The translations under genes were made by a program, and so were the position numbers. Source: Ptiloglossa arizonensis (Eukaryota > Arthropoda > Insecta > Hymenoptera > Colletidae). From it: a DNA stretch of 64,000 bases. Where the stretch lies: positions 20,729,501 to 20,793,500 of the forward strand of contig NC_135055.1 in NCBI RefSeq assembly GCF_051014685.1. The letters run 5' to 3'. The first letter of the stretch is position 1, and each line of letters begins with the position of its first letter. A model generated the notes under the pieces. It was not told the origin of the DNA and did not search any database. It worked only from the letters and a program-made list of their open reading frames with translations. Of this stretch, positions 40,869 through 51,602 are shown in pieces.

Positions 40869-41404
40869 ATGGCACCAAAAAATAAGGTCAACACTGTGAA
40901 TGGAAATAAAAAGAAACGACAAATTTCTGAGGAGGAAGATGACGAAGATTATCGAAAACGCAGGGATAGAAATAATCAGGTGAATAATCATTAACCAATG
41001 TATAAAAATTAAATTCTCTACATTACATATAATTGTGTGCTGTAAATGTCCTTACTTAATTTTGTCTTGTTTTATTAGGCTGTAAAACGTTCTAGAGTTA
41101 AAAGTAAGTTACGAACTCAGCAAACATTAGAACGTGTGAACCAACTAAAGACAGAGAATGAATTACTCGAAGAAAAAATTAAAATGCTCACCAAAGAACT
41201 AGGATTTTTGAAAGACCTTTTTCTTGCACATGCAGGTACATACAACACATATACTAATGTCTTTATGTTCTAAATATATCAATCATGGTTATTATTTTAG
41301 GTTCGAGTCAGCATTCTGTGAATTTTCAAGATCTAGACTTGAATGCTCTTTTGGCTGATGACATAAAACCTGAACAACAGGCAAAGGAAGGTGCTAAACT
41401 ATAG
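40869..41404 (+). CDS. CEBPG: C/EBP-gamma-type bZIP transcription factor (fly Irbp18)
   Basis: Three coding exons, 40869..40979, 41079..41235 and 41301..41404, give 123 residues, all in phase. An acidic lead (SEEEDDEDY) is followed by a basic DNA-contact region, RRDRNNQAVKRSRVKSK, at residues 31-47. A leucine zipper follows with heptad leucines at 60, 67, 74 and 81, and the family block LTKELGFLKDLFLAHA. The protein has no activation domain, as in C/EBP-gamma, which works as a dimer partner. In flies Irbp18 pairs with Xrp1 and ATF4-type proteins in stress response and DNA repair (known for the family, not shown here). The acceptor AG abuts the ATG, so the whole CDS lies after the 5'UTR intron. 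Confidence 0.94.
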
Positions 41405-42522
41405 AGTACATTAAGTTCCACGTGAAGGAAGTAACGTGGTATTGATAAAATCTGAGATGAAGATGTACTTTAGTTCGTCTAATTCCAGCAACAAGTCAGA
41501 CATCTTGGAAAGATGTCTACTCTTAATTGATTTCTAACAAGATTGAGAGGCATGAAATCTTTATACTTGCGATTCATTGCACTCAAAATTTATCAACATT
41601 GAAATTCTGGGCACTGCACAAGGGAGTGTACAAAATTCAAAGTGTGAATGGATGTGAAAAAATTAAGTAAGATGCACACAAGAAGTACAAATCATTGGTA
41701 ATGGAGGGGAAAGACAGTATATTATATATGTGAACTCGTATATTGTACGAAGAAAGAAAGAAATGTTGACATTTGAAGTTCGAAAATGTAAATTTTGTAC
41801 ATATATTGATATTATTGGTCACAAGAGAAACGATTAAGCAAGCTACTCATTGTACTCATAAGGAAAACAAGTACATTGGTGGATAAATACTATAATTCAT
41901 TTAAAAGTATCCACAATGTTAAAAACTTAATAATTCCATAAAGAAAACATTTTAGCGAAGAGTTATTATATATTTGATAAATACTATCTTGATTAATTCA
42001 TTTATAAAAGCATTGTTTAAATCATTCCAATATAGTATTTTAATTTGTCATTTAGTCATTTCATATAGTTGCAAGTTTAAAAAAAAATAATAGTCCAATA
42101 ATTTATAAAGTAATGATAAGAAATAATACAACAAACAAATTCTTTAGAACATGAAGAATAATAGAGAATTATTATTGTTCGTATAAATATTTGTGCATTA
42201 TTGAGAGCATTTTTAAATTAAATAAATCATATTATATAAATATTATCAGTATTTATTCAATTATTAAAATTTGTTTCGATTATGAAACGTAAATAAAAGC
42301 GCGGATCTGAAGTAATTGTAGAAATTTTGAGAGAAGATTCAGGTAGATTCAATAAAAACAGATTTTAAGCTTTTCCCCTAGAAAATAGACTTATTATTAT
42401 CGAGTCACTAGATTCAGTGTTGACCTCAGTAGCCATAGAATTGTCATTTCTTTTCGCTTATATGGGAGTTTTGACACCTAAGCTAAACTAAATAATACTG
42501 CCGTGTAAATGAAAAGTTGAAT
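41405..42522 (+). other. CEBPG 3'UTR and NKIRAS 5' region
   Basis: AT-rich and without coding exons. Candidate AATAAA signals for CEBPG occur near 42222 and 42291, leaving only about 200 bases for the NKIRAS promoter, so the two same-strand genes are closely packed. Confidence 0.5.
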
Positions 42523-43290
42523 ATGGGAAAAACAACAAAAGTTGTTGTTTGCGGAATGAAAGGTGTAGGAAAGACAGCGTTATTGGAACAACTTGTATAC
42601 GGAAATGTCAATTTTAAGACAGTAAGAAGTTAGGTTATGTTATTTCAAAATATTTTATATGGAAACACATTCTTAGATTATTATTACAAGATGATCTTAA
42701 GAATTATATTTCTCTTTCGATAATAAATCTAATCAATATAAGGTTACGTTTTTTTTTACAATTCAAATTTTATAATGAAATAGGAAATTCATCCTACGAT
42801 CGAGGATATTTATGTTGCGAACATAGAAACGGATCGTGGTACTAAGGAAAAAGTACGATTTTATGACACAGCAGGACTGGAATCACTTCAAAATAATGCA
42901 AATAATCAACAACTTCCACGACATTACCTTGGTTTCGCCGATGGCTATGTTTTGGTTTATGATACTGCAAAACCTGAATCTTTGGATGTACTTTTTCCAT
43001 TAAAAAAGGATATTGACAGAAACAAAGATAAGAAAGAAATAACTGTGGTCGTTGTTGGAAACAGAACTAAAGCAGAAGAGGAATCTCATAGTCTTGAGAA
43101 TACAGCGAGCAAGGCTGCAAACTGGTGTACTAGGGAAAAGCTTAAGCATTACGAAGTAAATGTCATGGAAAGGATTAGCTTATTCGAAGCATTTGTTCAT
43201 CTGTCTTCTAGATTAAATCCTCCCACCAATAAGAGCACTTTCCCACAGCTGAGTATGGGTAGGAAAAATGTTAAAGTTGAAGCACCTTAA
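42523..43290 (+). CDS. NKIRAS: NF-kappa-B inhibitor-interacting Ras-like GTPase (kappaB-Ras)
   Basis: Two coding exons, 42523..42621 and 42784..43290, join in phase to give 201 residues. kappaB-Ras proteins bind I-kappa-B and Ral GAP and restrain NF-kappa-B and Ral signalling in the cytoplasm. The P-loop GMKGVGKT is at 11-18 with Lys13 where Ras has Gly12. The switch I threonine is in PTIEDIY, and DTAGLE (61-66) puts Leu65 where Ras has Gln61. These substitutions are the hallmark of the family and predict weak GTP hydrolysis. [17 protein letters not shown] matches the family core. The base-recognition motif NKxD reads NRTK (126-129), more degenerate than in vertebrates. There is no CAAX box; the tail ends KVEAP, as expected. 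The start ATG opens [11 protein letters not shown], matching vertebrate orthologues. Confidence 0.94.
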
Positions 43291-43295
43291 TTGCA

Positions 43296-43301
43296 TTTAT
43301 T
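43296..43301 (-). terminator. Likely FA2H polyadenylation signal, just beyond the NKIRAS stop
   Basis: TTTATT on the plus strand gives AATAAA on the minus strand, the only such hexamer I found between the two stop codons. FA2H transcripts using it would end inside or beside the last NKIRAS codons. Confidence 0.4.
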
Positions 43302-43667
43302 TGCATTTTGTAAGATAATCTTACCAGTTTCAATGGCTTTCCTGCAGCCATTGATATTGGTCTCTTTTGTTCAGTACGCTTAAAATTGTATTACTTCTGT
43401 AAGAAATTAGCGTACAGTGATAATATGACATGTACTTAAAGTATCAATTCGCTTAGGTGCTTATAATTATGCATAACGACATATGCAGTTTTACATCGAC
43501 ACAAATTAGCGAGTCGTTTGCATCTTTTTTTTTTTACTAAGATTTCATTCCGTCCTTTCTTCCGTACCTTGTGTATTTCTGTTCCTTATCTGTACTTAAA
43601 CTATTCATATCGGAGAGAGATCTGCCATACGTTGCAATCACTTTCATTTGTTTTGACATCATATTGC

Positions 43668-43673
43668 AATAAA
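43668..43673 (+). terminator. Likely NKIRAS polyadenylation signal, close to the FA2H stop
   Basis: AATAAA 378 bases past the NKIRAS stop and about 40 bases before the FA2H stop codon. Together with the minus-strand signal at 43296 it predicts overlapping 3'UTRs. Confidence 0.45.
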
Positions 43674-43714
43674 ATATCACATAAAGAATGTACAATCAAT
43701 TCTAACGAATTGAT

Positions 43715-46324
43715 TCACCATTCTATCGGTTTTGTTAATTGTCGTAAAGAAATGTTCGTTCTAAACGTGTAATCCCATAATTTACTGCTAATACCAAAAC
43801 CTGAAAAGGTGAATCTTTATTTGTCCAAGATCTGATTAGCATTTTACAAGTATAGAGAATAGTACCTAAATCATGATGAGAGAAATGATGATAATTGTGA
43901 TTCCTTTTCATGGTGTATAAATAAGATTCAACTTTCGGCGCACCATGGTGTAAATAATAATGAATTAAATCGTAACAGACGTAACCTACGAATGAAATTT
44001 GTTATATTCAAGTTATCGTTATCATTCGTAACACGTATATTAGGTATAAGTACGTCGATAATAGTACCTGTTGTAGTACCAGCGGCAATAAAATGAATCA
44101 TTGTCTCAGAGAATAATACTTCGTAAATCTTCCACAGCAATTTTGCTATTAATAAACCCGCTACAGGTGGAAATACCAATCTTCTACCGTCGAACGGTGC
44201 CTTGGGCAAGAAAACAATTATTCAGTGATTCAGGATGATCTTTATGTATCAAAACATCATTTTTCTTTTTTAGTTACGATTACTTACCTTATGGTGAACT
44301 CCGTGAAGTACAAAGTGCAAAGAAATGAGTACTTTCGAGGTAGCTGGTGGCTTAAAGTGAAAAAGTTCGCGATGAAGTATGTACTCTAAAATAGTCCATA
44401 AGAATATACCGAATATATACGAGATCGAAGCTTCGAGCAAGGTGCTTCCTGGAAGTTCGAACAAAAGCGGTAAAACTAATGTCAGTTAATAATCGGTCTA
44501 CGGTTCTAATAATCGGGTAACGATAATAAAAATTGTAACGAATAGTTTGCACTCAAATTATGATAATTAGCGATCAGATATTTCATTAACGATAAATTCG
44601 TGTTGTATTCATTGATTAGAAGCAGGAAATGTAATAGATAAACTGGAGAGTAATGATTACCGGTAAAGTTTCCGACGATGACTGTAAATCCAGAATAAAG
44701 GAAGTAGATCCATAAAGGAATCCAGACGATCGGTACAAGATACCAAGGAGTAATCGATATAGTCTCTAAAAATTTTGATCGGAAGAGACGTATCGGTCGA
44801 TTTACTGGTAGATTCATCCATTCCCAATATTTGTCACCTAATTTGCCTACTTGATGAAGCATAGGTGCATTCCAATCAATGAGTTTCTAGAAACGGTTAA
44901 ATCGATCCATCTTCAAACATAAATTTCAATTAACGCTGGTCTAGATCGATTAAAATAGAAGATCGATATCAGTGTTCGTTGTCGATGAACGTTTCTTCTG
45001 GTTCAAAGAATAATCAGGTTGGTGCATGTAAAATGTTTCTCATCGGATTAATCGATAAATAATTTCGAAAGAAAAAGTTTTTCGCAACTCGTACGCGTCG
45101 GATCTCCAAAGAGGTTCTCAGTTTGTGACTTAAAAATATTTCTCAATTTTATCGCAGGAACGATCGGAATGTTCGAGTGTTATACCGTTACGAATTAACA
45201 TTTGACTGTAGAGAACGATGTAGAGGATAAGGAATTCAGCGCTCATGGAGGATTGAAACGAAGTTTTGAAAGAGATCGTTAAAAATAGATCAACGTTAAC
45301 CCGTATGAGAGCCTCGTGAATAAATATTAGCTATTTTACGGTCATTCGTCATGCGACAAAGTTTGACGAAGCAAAGAGGTTGAATAAGCGAGTTTCGTAC
45401 GAGTCCAGGGACGTACGAAAGCTTAAGTAATCAGAGATAGCCGCTATGTTACATCGGATAATCAAGACAATCTGTTCCGTGAAAAGTTAACCGCACACGA
45501 TGAAAAAAACGTGAATTTCGTGTAACAATTGAACACAGTTAGTACAGCGATTAGACAAGAAAGAATCGACAGAATACATAAATGAAATCATCACTTTGTT
45601 CGATACGAATAACGTTTCGTAATCACGCGAAGTTTTTATTGATTATTATTTCTTTCTATCCGGTGTAACGTACATGCAGGGTGTCCCCTTTATCTATTAA
45701 ATTTGATTAATCTTTAGGAAGATAACTAGGTAATCTCTTTCTGATGGGACACCCTTTGTATTCCAATATGAATCGGACAAGTGTATTTAAAATTAACAGA
45801 GGAACCTTCTTTTTTAGCGAGTAGTCGGTTACCGAAATTCTTACGAGTTTCAGGAATCAGGGTTCACAATAGTTAGCGAACCGTTACATGGAATTTACTC
45901 CAGAACTTGCGGATCCATACACGGAAGCTTAACAACTTTCGAGAAAAACGAAAAAGTCGCACAAACACTGTTTCGATCGGGAAGCAAACGACACTTTTAC
46001 ACGTATTCGAGTGAAATATGTATCCTCGACGTAACTCACTTCGTACTTCTGATACTTTTCCTGAGAATTCAACGTGAAGTCCTCCAACAGGTGAAAGGCA
46101 CTCTTCGAGTGCGGATTCTTGTCGAAAGCTTTATCCAAGCTCCGGTATTTAAAGTAATCGAATACTTTCTTCCCACCGGGATGGTACTTTAGGAAGTTTC
46201 GTATATCGTAGAATCGATTTTGGTAGCTGACCAAAAATTCGCCCTCGTCGTCCTCGTTGTCCCGGTTTTCAAGCTTTCCGTGTTTTTCGCGCACGTCGCG
46301 TGCAAAGTTTACGTCCCTCGCCAT
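43715..46324 (-). CDS. FA2H: Fatty acid 2-hydroxylase
   Basis: Six coding exons in transcript order: 46324..46040, 44886..44661, 44475..44288, 44200..44068, 43985..43866 and 43800..43715. They give 345 residues with all junctions in phase. The enzyme adds a 2-hydroxyl to fatty acids used for ceramides, in the ER membrane. The N-terminal cytochrome b5 domain has the haem motif HPGG at 48-51 and a second candidate haem histidine at 72. The membrane hydroxylase part carries the di-iron histidine clusters HRELFHF, HFVLHGVHHK, HYYLHHG and HNYHHFSHH, plus family blocks APFDGRRLVFPP and GFGISSKLWDYTF. Exons 5 and 6 are too short to stand out as open frames and were placed by phase and motif. The 1.15 kb first intron holds a short inverted-repeat element. 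The downstream neighbour NKIRAS converges on it. Confidence 0.95.
45678..45755. mobile_element. Short inverted-repeat element (MITE-like) in FA2H intron 1
   Basis: AGGGTGTCCC (45678-45687) and its exact reverse complement GGGACACCCT (45746-45755) bracket a 78-bp AT-rich segment. This is the layout of a very small non-autonomous DNA transposon. No target-site duplication is evident, so a chance hairpin or a degraded copy remains possible. Confidence 0.35.
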
Positions 46325-46910
46325 TGAACCGGTCGGGACCGGTCAGTTTTCGCGCCCAATTCTGCACCGTGGACGAAAACCGAATCCTACTGTGATTGCA
46401 ATACGTCAACCTTTAAAACTACGGTTTTATCATTGAAATGTACTTCGAATCTTTCGATAAGATTCCACGTACACGAGGATTATGTGAATAGTCTGATTGT
46501 ACTAGCTTGTGAAAACCGTTATCTACCGTGATAAGTTGCTGTCTATGCGTTACCGCTAACGCGAAACTTTTTATCTATCTCCTTCTCTCTCTCTCTCTCT
46601 CTTTCTCGTTTTAACGTTGTGCCATTAGAAATCATTAATTCATGGCAGTGTTATCGTTGCACGTTTTTCACGCATATAAATATTCGTGTTCTCTGTTTTT
46701 GTACCGGTACGTCTGTCCCCGTATTTCTTGTTGCGTAGATCTTGTCCCTTTTTTGTCGATTGAAACTGACGAAACTTAAAAAAAAAGAAGAAGAAAAAAG
46801 AAACAAAGAAAACAACAGGGGAGAGGTAATCGGCGATATCGAAAGACCTTGAACGTTCGAGGTGGAGAATAATTTGAATCGTCGTTCTCGTACTCGGCAA
46901 TAAATAAGCT
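46325..46910 (-). other. FA2H upstream region
   Basis: This interval lies between the FA2H start codon and the likely 3' end of the SLC6 gene, both read leftward. It should contain the FA2H promoter and 5'UTR. It holds a TC microsatellite and a purine-rich run near 46780-46825, and no coding segment. Confidence 0.5.
46584..46602. repeat. (TC)n microsatellite
   Basis: Nine TC units in the FA2H upstream region. Confidence 0.9.
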
Positions 46911-46916
46911 TTTATT
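46911..46916 (-). terminator. Candidate distal polyadenylation signal of the SLC6 gene
   Basis: TTTATT on the plus strand gives AATAAA on the minus strand. A second candidate lies at 48861-48866. Either would give the SLC6 transporter a 3'UTR of 2.7-4.7 kb. Confidence 0.3.
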
Positions 46917-47867
46917 TAAACGGTTCCTGGATACTCGTGTATACAATATACCCCTATGTACGATCTAATGTTTAATGTCTACGAACGTGGCAGCGGTTAT
47001 GCTCCGATGTAACGCTGAAACAAACTAACAGAACGAAGGGAACGCCGGGGGAGACTCGTCGCAGAGTGAATAAATTTTTTTTTTTTTTACGAAGAAAAAA
47101 AAAACACGCGCACGTATTACCAAGTTGTACACATCGGCTGCTCGTATCACTCCGCAATTAACTTCAGCATGCTTTGTTGCGTGACAAACGCGTCGATAAT
47201 TTGGAAGCGATATGCGGATTCGAGTAATACAACGCACAAATATTTGTAAATTATTCTAAACTATACGGAGTAAAGTAAACGCTACGCGTATAAATTCTTG
47301 CGCCGGGTATACATGTCTGTGGTAATCGTACACGATCGGTGAGGTTCAACGAGAAAGTGGGAATGTTTACAAACTGTATCGGGCAAAGTGAGATCTGTCC
47401 ACTGCCGTATGATTGTTCAAGTTCATTAAGAAGAATCGAATCCGACGTAACGAGAAAAATGGACAATTGTTCCGCCGCGTCAAGCTTGGAGAACGCGAGA
47501 GCATCAAGAGGTTCGTTTTCGAACAATGAAATCGTTCGTGAACGATTCGTTTCGTTTGCAAGATATTTTTTATGTATCCACTTTGCTCGACAGGTCTATC
47601 CTCCACTTTGAGCCTCTCCTCTCCGAGCGTGTTCGAGTTAAAATTCTGATTCCGATTCTCGTTGCGCGCGTACCGAAAACTAACCGGCGGTAAGCGCGGG
47701 AAAAAATAAACGAAGAGTTACTTTTCTTTCTTCGTCGACCTGTTTTTTTTTTCGTTTGTTTTACCTTTGTTTAAAATTGAAACGATTCACTTTAGGGCGG
47801 GTCTCCCCTACGCTTCCGCGGCGATTTGAGCATTCGCGCTGCCGTAAAACATAGCGTTTTCGAGTGC

Positions 47868-47886
47868 CGTCGTCGTCGTCGTCGTC
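47868..47886. repeat. (CGT)n trinucleotide repeat
   Basis: Six CGT units in the presumed SLC6 3'UTR. Confidence 0.9.
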
Positions 47887-48571
47887 GACGGAACGCGACG
47901 AACAGTGTACTGGTTAATTCTCCGCGTTGGCATTGCCATCGATGTTCTCGAGCCCAGGTACCGTGGTAGCGAAACGGAACAAACATAGCGATCTATCGAG
48001 ATTTCTGTCGTGCGATACCTTCGTCGGGCGCGACAGCTATCAAATGTACAATTCTTCACTATCGAAAGGTACCCGTTGGTCGGTCGGACGAGACCGTGCT
48101 CGATGGATTTCAGTTAAATTGATTTCTATTTAGGTAACGTTGCTCTTTAAAATGTTACGCGACAACACTACACGGTTCGCTGTTCCCAACGCCTGCCCGC
48201 CTCTAGGCTTCTAAACTTCTACGTGGTAAACACGCACGGTACAAGATTGCGTCCGATGTTATGGCACGTGCTATTCGATCAGGCGCCACGTACAATGAGA
48301 ATAGATTACCTCGTGTATTCTTTCATAGCGTTTCGGATAACTTTTTAACGAACAGGACTCGCTGCAACTTCAACCATAGTGTGCCATAGGGTCACTTGGT
48401 CGACATCCGAAACATACGGGCGTCGTAGTCGTTGTACTGTGAATTTTTGTACGGAATCGCTATATTTGTTCCAGCTGGTGTATTGACATTGTCAAGTGGG
48501 CAGACACCGCTCTCGAGAAATAGATAATCGCTCTTGCGCGTGAAAAATGTGTGATCGATATCTATCGGGGT

Positions 48572-48631
48572 AGAGAGAGAGAGAGAGAAAGAGAGAAATA
48601 AAGAGAAAGAGAGAGAAAGAGAGAAAGAAAG
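48572..48631. repeat. GA-rich microsatellite
   Basis: Imperfect (GA)n with AAA and AT interruptions over 60 bases. On the opposite strand it reads as a Ser/Leu-rich chance frame. Confidence 0.9.
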
Positions 48632-51602
48632 TATAAGAAAATCACAGACGGTTGCACGCGAACGTCGCGGGGCGTTTTCTTCAATTTCTCGTTTCCGGTT
48701 TTTCGATGCTATCGATTCGGACCGGGCACCCGATTTATCCGGGTACACGAGAGTGTCTGGTACCTGTGAATACAATTCGAGTACAGAGATCGGATAAGGT
48801 CACTTTTAGTGGGGGGTCTACTCGTCTTATTACAATAATAGTAATAATAACAACAACGTCTTTATTACACCATATAAACAGTACATATACAGAGTGGTGT
48901 AAAGGCGAGGCTTTGCAATCGGCTTGATTGCTATCAACAAAATTAATATCGGTAACAGCTGTGCCCGAACGAAGAGGACAAAGAACGAAAGATGGTGGAT
49001 AGAATAGAAATATTGCCAGAGAATCGCGAGTATTGAAGAGATTCGGGAACACGAGGTAAGTGCGAGATAATTCATCGGTTCGAACGAAGAGAGACGATAA
49101 CGATATCACGTACCCGGGTTACCCAGGTGTCACGGGTATCAATAGCGTCGTTTCCGGTTTCTGGAGAACGACCGCGCGACCGAGAGGTCGATTTCGTTGA
49201 ATATCGTAGAGAAAAGAAAATAGAGAAAAAGAAAAAAAAAAAAAGAAAAAAAAGAAACCGAAGACTCGAATCTCTGCTTTGATTATTTCCTTCGTGAATG
49301 TTTGCTCTCCACTTTTTCTTACGATGCTAAAAAAATTCTCTCCGCCACGAAGAACACGGGCGAGCGCGATCTCACGGGGGAGGGGAAACCGATTGCACAT
49401 GGCGTCCGCGCGTCGATATAACCTCGCGGTCTATCTACGTCTTATGTAATCGGGTTCTAGCGAATCGGAAGTATTTACGAATACGTAGTCGTAACGTGAT
49501 TACCGTCTACTGTTACGCTATGCCCTAACCATACGGCGTTTACTACGCGGACAGGCGTTTGCCCCTATAGATTAGGTCTCGAGATTTGCAACTCCACCCG
49601 ACCTTTCTCTCACCCCTGAGGTTTGGAAGCAGTAGGAACGTAGGCACCGTCTACGAGTCGATCTCCCGAACGCGGAACGACCAATGGAACGTCGATTCTA
49701 CGCGCGCAACGGTGAAACCTCGATAAACGTCTCGGTACTCGGCAGACTCAAAGTCAACGAGTCCAGTATCCTTCGAGACGAGAGTGGATCGTTGGTAAGG
49801 AGAACCCGAGAGGATTTCGAGTCGAAAGTACCGCGTAAAGATCATCGTTTATCGATCATATTGGAACAGCGTCAGAAGTTGCGTCCATTTTGCAATATCC
49901 TTTGTACAACGATCGCGCGTTGACAACGAGTTTTCGATTCGAGCTTCTGAAAAGTTTATCGAATTGGTAACATAGCATCCCAGGTTACTCGACGCGAATC
50001 GTTCCGGATACAACGACACCGACGTTAAAACGAATCATCGTAAGAAATGAACGGTGTCGTTTCCGTGATCGATTCAAAAGTGTCGCGTCGGGATTAACAT
50101 TCGATAATCTTTCGTCTTGCCGGTCACTTTGATAATTGGATCGATGTTGTTGCTTGCAGGAATTCTCCGCACCGATTGTTCCACAACTATCGAGGTTCTA
50201 CCGTATCACGGATGGAAGAGACGCAGCGAACCGTTCGATGTTTCGATGGAAACACCTCGTCGAGTGCGAGTCGACGAGTGCCACCGATCCCGGATCATTC
50301 GTGCTCATTGCGTTCGGGTAATTGATGTACGTACGCGTACGTTCGGAAGAGAATCAACCGTCCGATCGTAAACTACTCCGCGTTGCAGAGGAAGAAGCCC
50401 GACGAAGGGTAGATCGGGACGCAGGTGTCCCGATTCGCGAAAGAAACGAGCTCGATGATCGAAACGATCTTCCATGTTGGCGAGCGAGCGCGATACAAAT
50501 CACGAAAGCGGTGATTGAATTTGATTCGTGTAGGTAGGTTTGGAATGTTGCCCGTTTCTCGAGAGAAGTGTACGAAATTTGTTCACTCGCCGATTCGCGA
50601 TACGAGCGGCCGAGAGACCGGTCGATTTCGTTTCGTAGATGATGATGGTGGTTCGTGGAATTCGTTCACGTTACGATCGCTGCATCCTGTTCCTTCCGCG
50701 ATACCGGGACGTACGTCGAGCGTTCGTTTCCATTTTCGTTGACGAGCAACCGTCGCCTCGTTCGAACAGGTGTCGGGGACCCTTCGTCGAAGCATCGATA
50801 CGGACAAGGCGAGAGGATAGATAGATCGTAAACGTGTAGTTTCGTCCGAACGCGAATGCAGACGGCACTCTGTCTAAAGCGCGAACGAGGGAGACCGATA
50901 TCGGCGCGAATATCGTTTCATCGCGGGTATGATAGTCTACGTTTGATCGTCGACGCCGAGTGTCGAGCGCGCGAGCTCTCTTCAACTTCTTCTTCTTCGC
51001 TCTTCTAATACCGTTTCGGTTGCCGTTCGACGAGCGTCGCGTGGCAAGAAAAAAAAAAGATCTCGCGACTCTCGCGAACGAAATCGCGTATCGTTCGTTC
51101 GATACGACGTTCAGGCCGTTGGAAATCGATTTTTGCGTCTCGACGGAACCGTGGCGAAACGATCCGAGTGAAACTTAGAATCGGAGGCGCGACGGAACGA
51201 TCTCGGCTCGAGTTCTCTTCGCTTCTGTTTACCATGCTGTTCTGCGCGCCGAGTTTTCAATATTTTTGTTTTTTTTTTTTTTTCTTTTTTTCTTTTTTTC
51301 CCCTTTTCTTTTCCTAAAACTTTACCTCCGTTTCTCGTTTACACGCTCTCGTACGGCCAATCCCGTGTCGCAGGTACGACGGAAGGTAAATGTATTGCTT
51401 TCGAGGGCACCGATCGTTCGGTTCGTTTGTTCGCAACGGAACGATGAATTCGGTATCGTTTTTTCTATTTTTTTCTTTTTTTTTTTGTTCTCCGTACGCG
51501 CGTCTCCCGACGATACGGACGATAAATCAACGATCGGGTCCTTTTCCCCCGCTGTTCGTTGGAGACGCGATCGAGAAGACTGCGAACACCAGGACGATCG
51601 GT

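Larger units (their letters stand above)
46917..51602 (-). other. Probable long 3'UTR of the SLC6 gene, or spacer
   Basis: No exon of a recognisable protein is found on either strand, although GC-rich composition leaves many short open frames. Low-complexity tracts are frequent: CGT repeats at 47868-47886, a GA-rich run at 48572-48631, A-rich at about 49205-49255, and T-rich at about 51264-51300. Neural transporter genes often have long 3'UTRs, which fits, but no transcript evidence is available. Confidence 0.35.

Noticed and set aside
43928..44067. Read-through of FA2H exon 4 into its intron
   Set aside because: The frame continues past a good donor (GT at 44067-44066), but family homology resumes only in the exon starting at 43985.
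50117..50371. Signal-peptide-like frame on the plus strand
   Set aside because: It starts with TTG rather than ATG, has no partner exons and no homology I recognise; the hydrophobic start is short.
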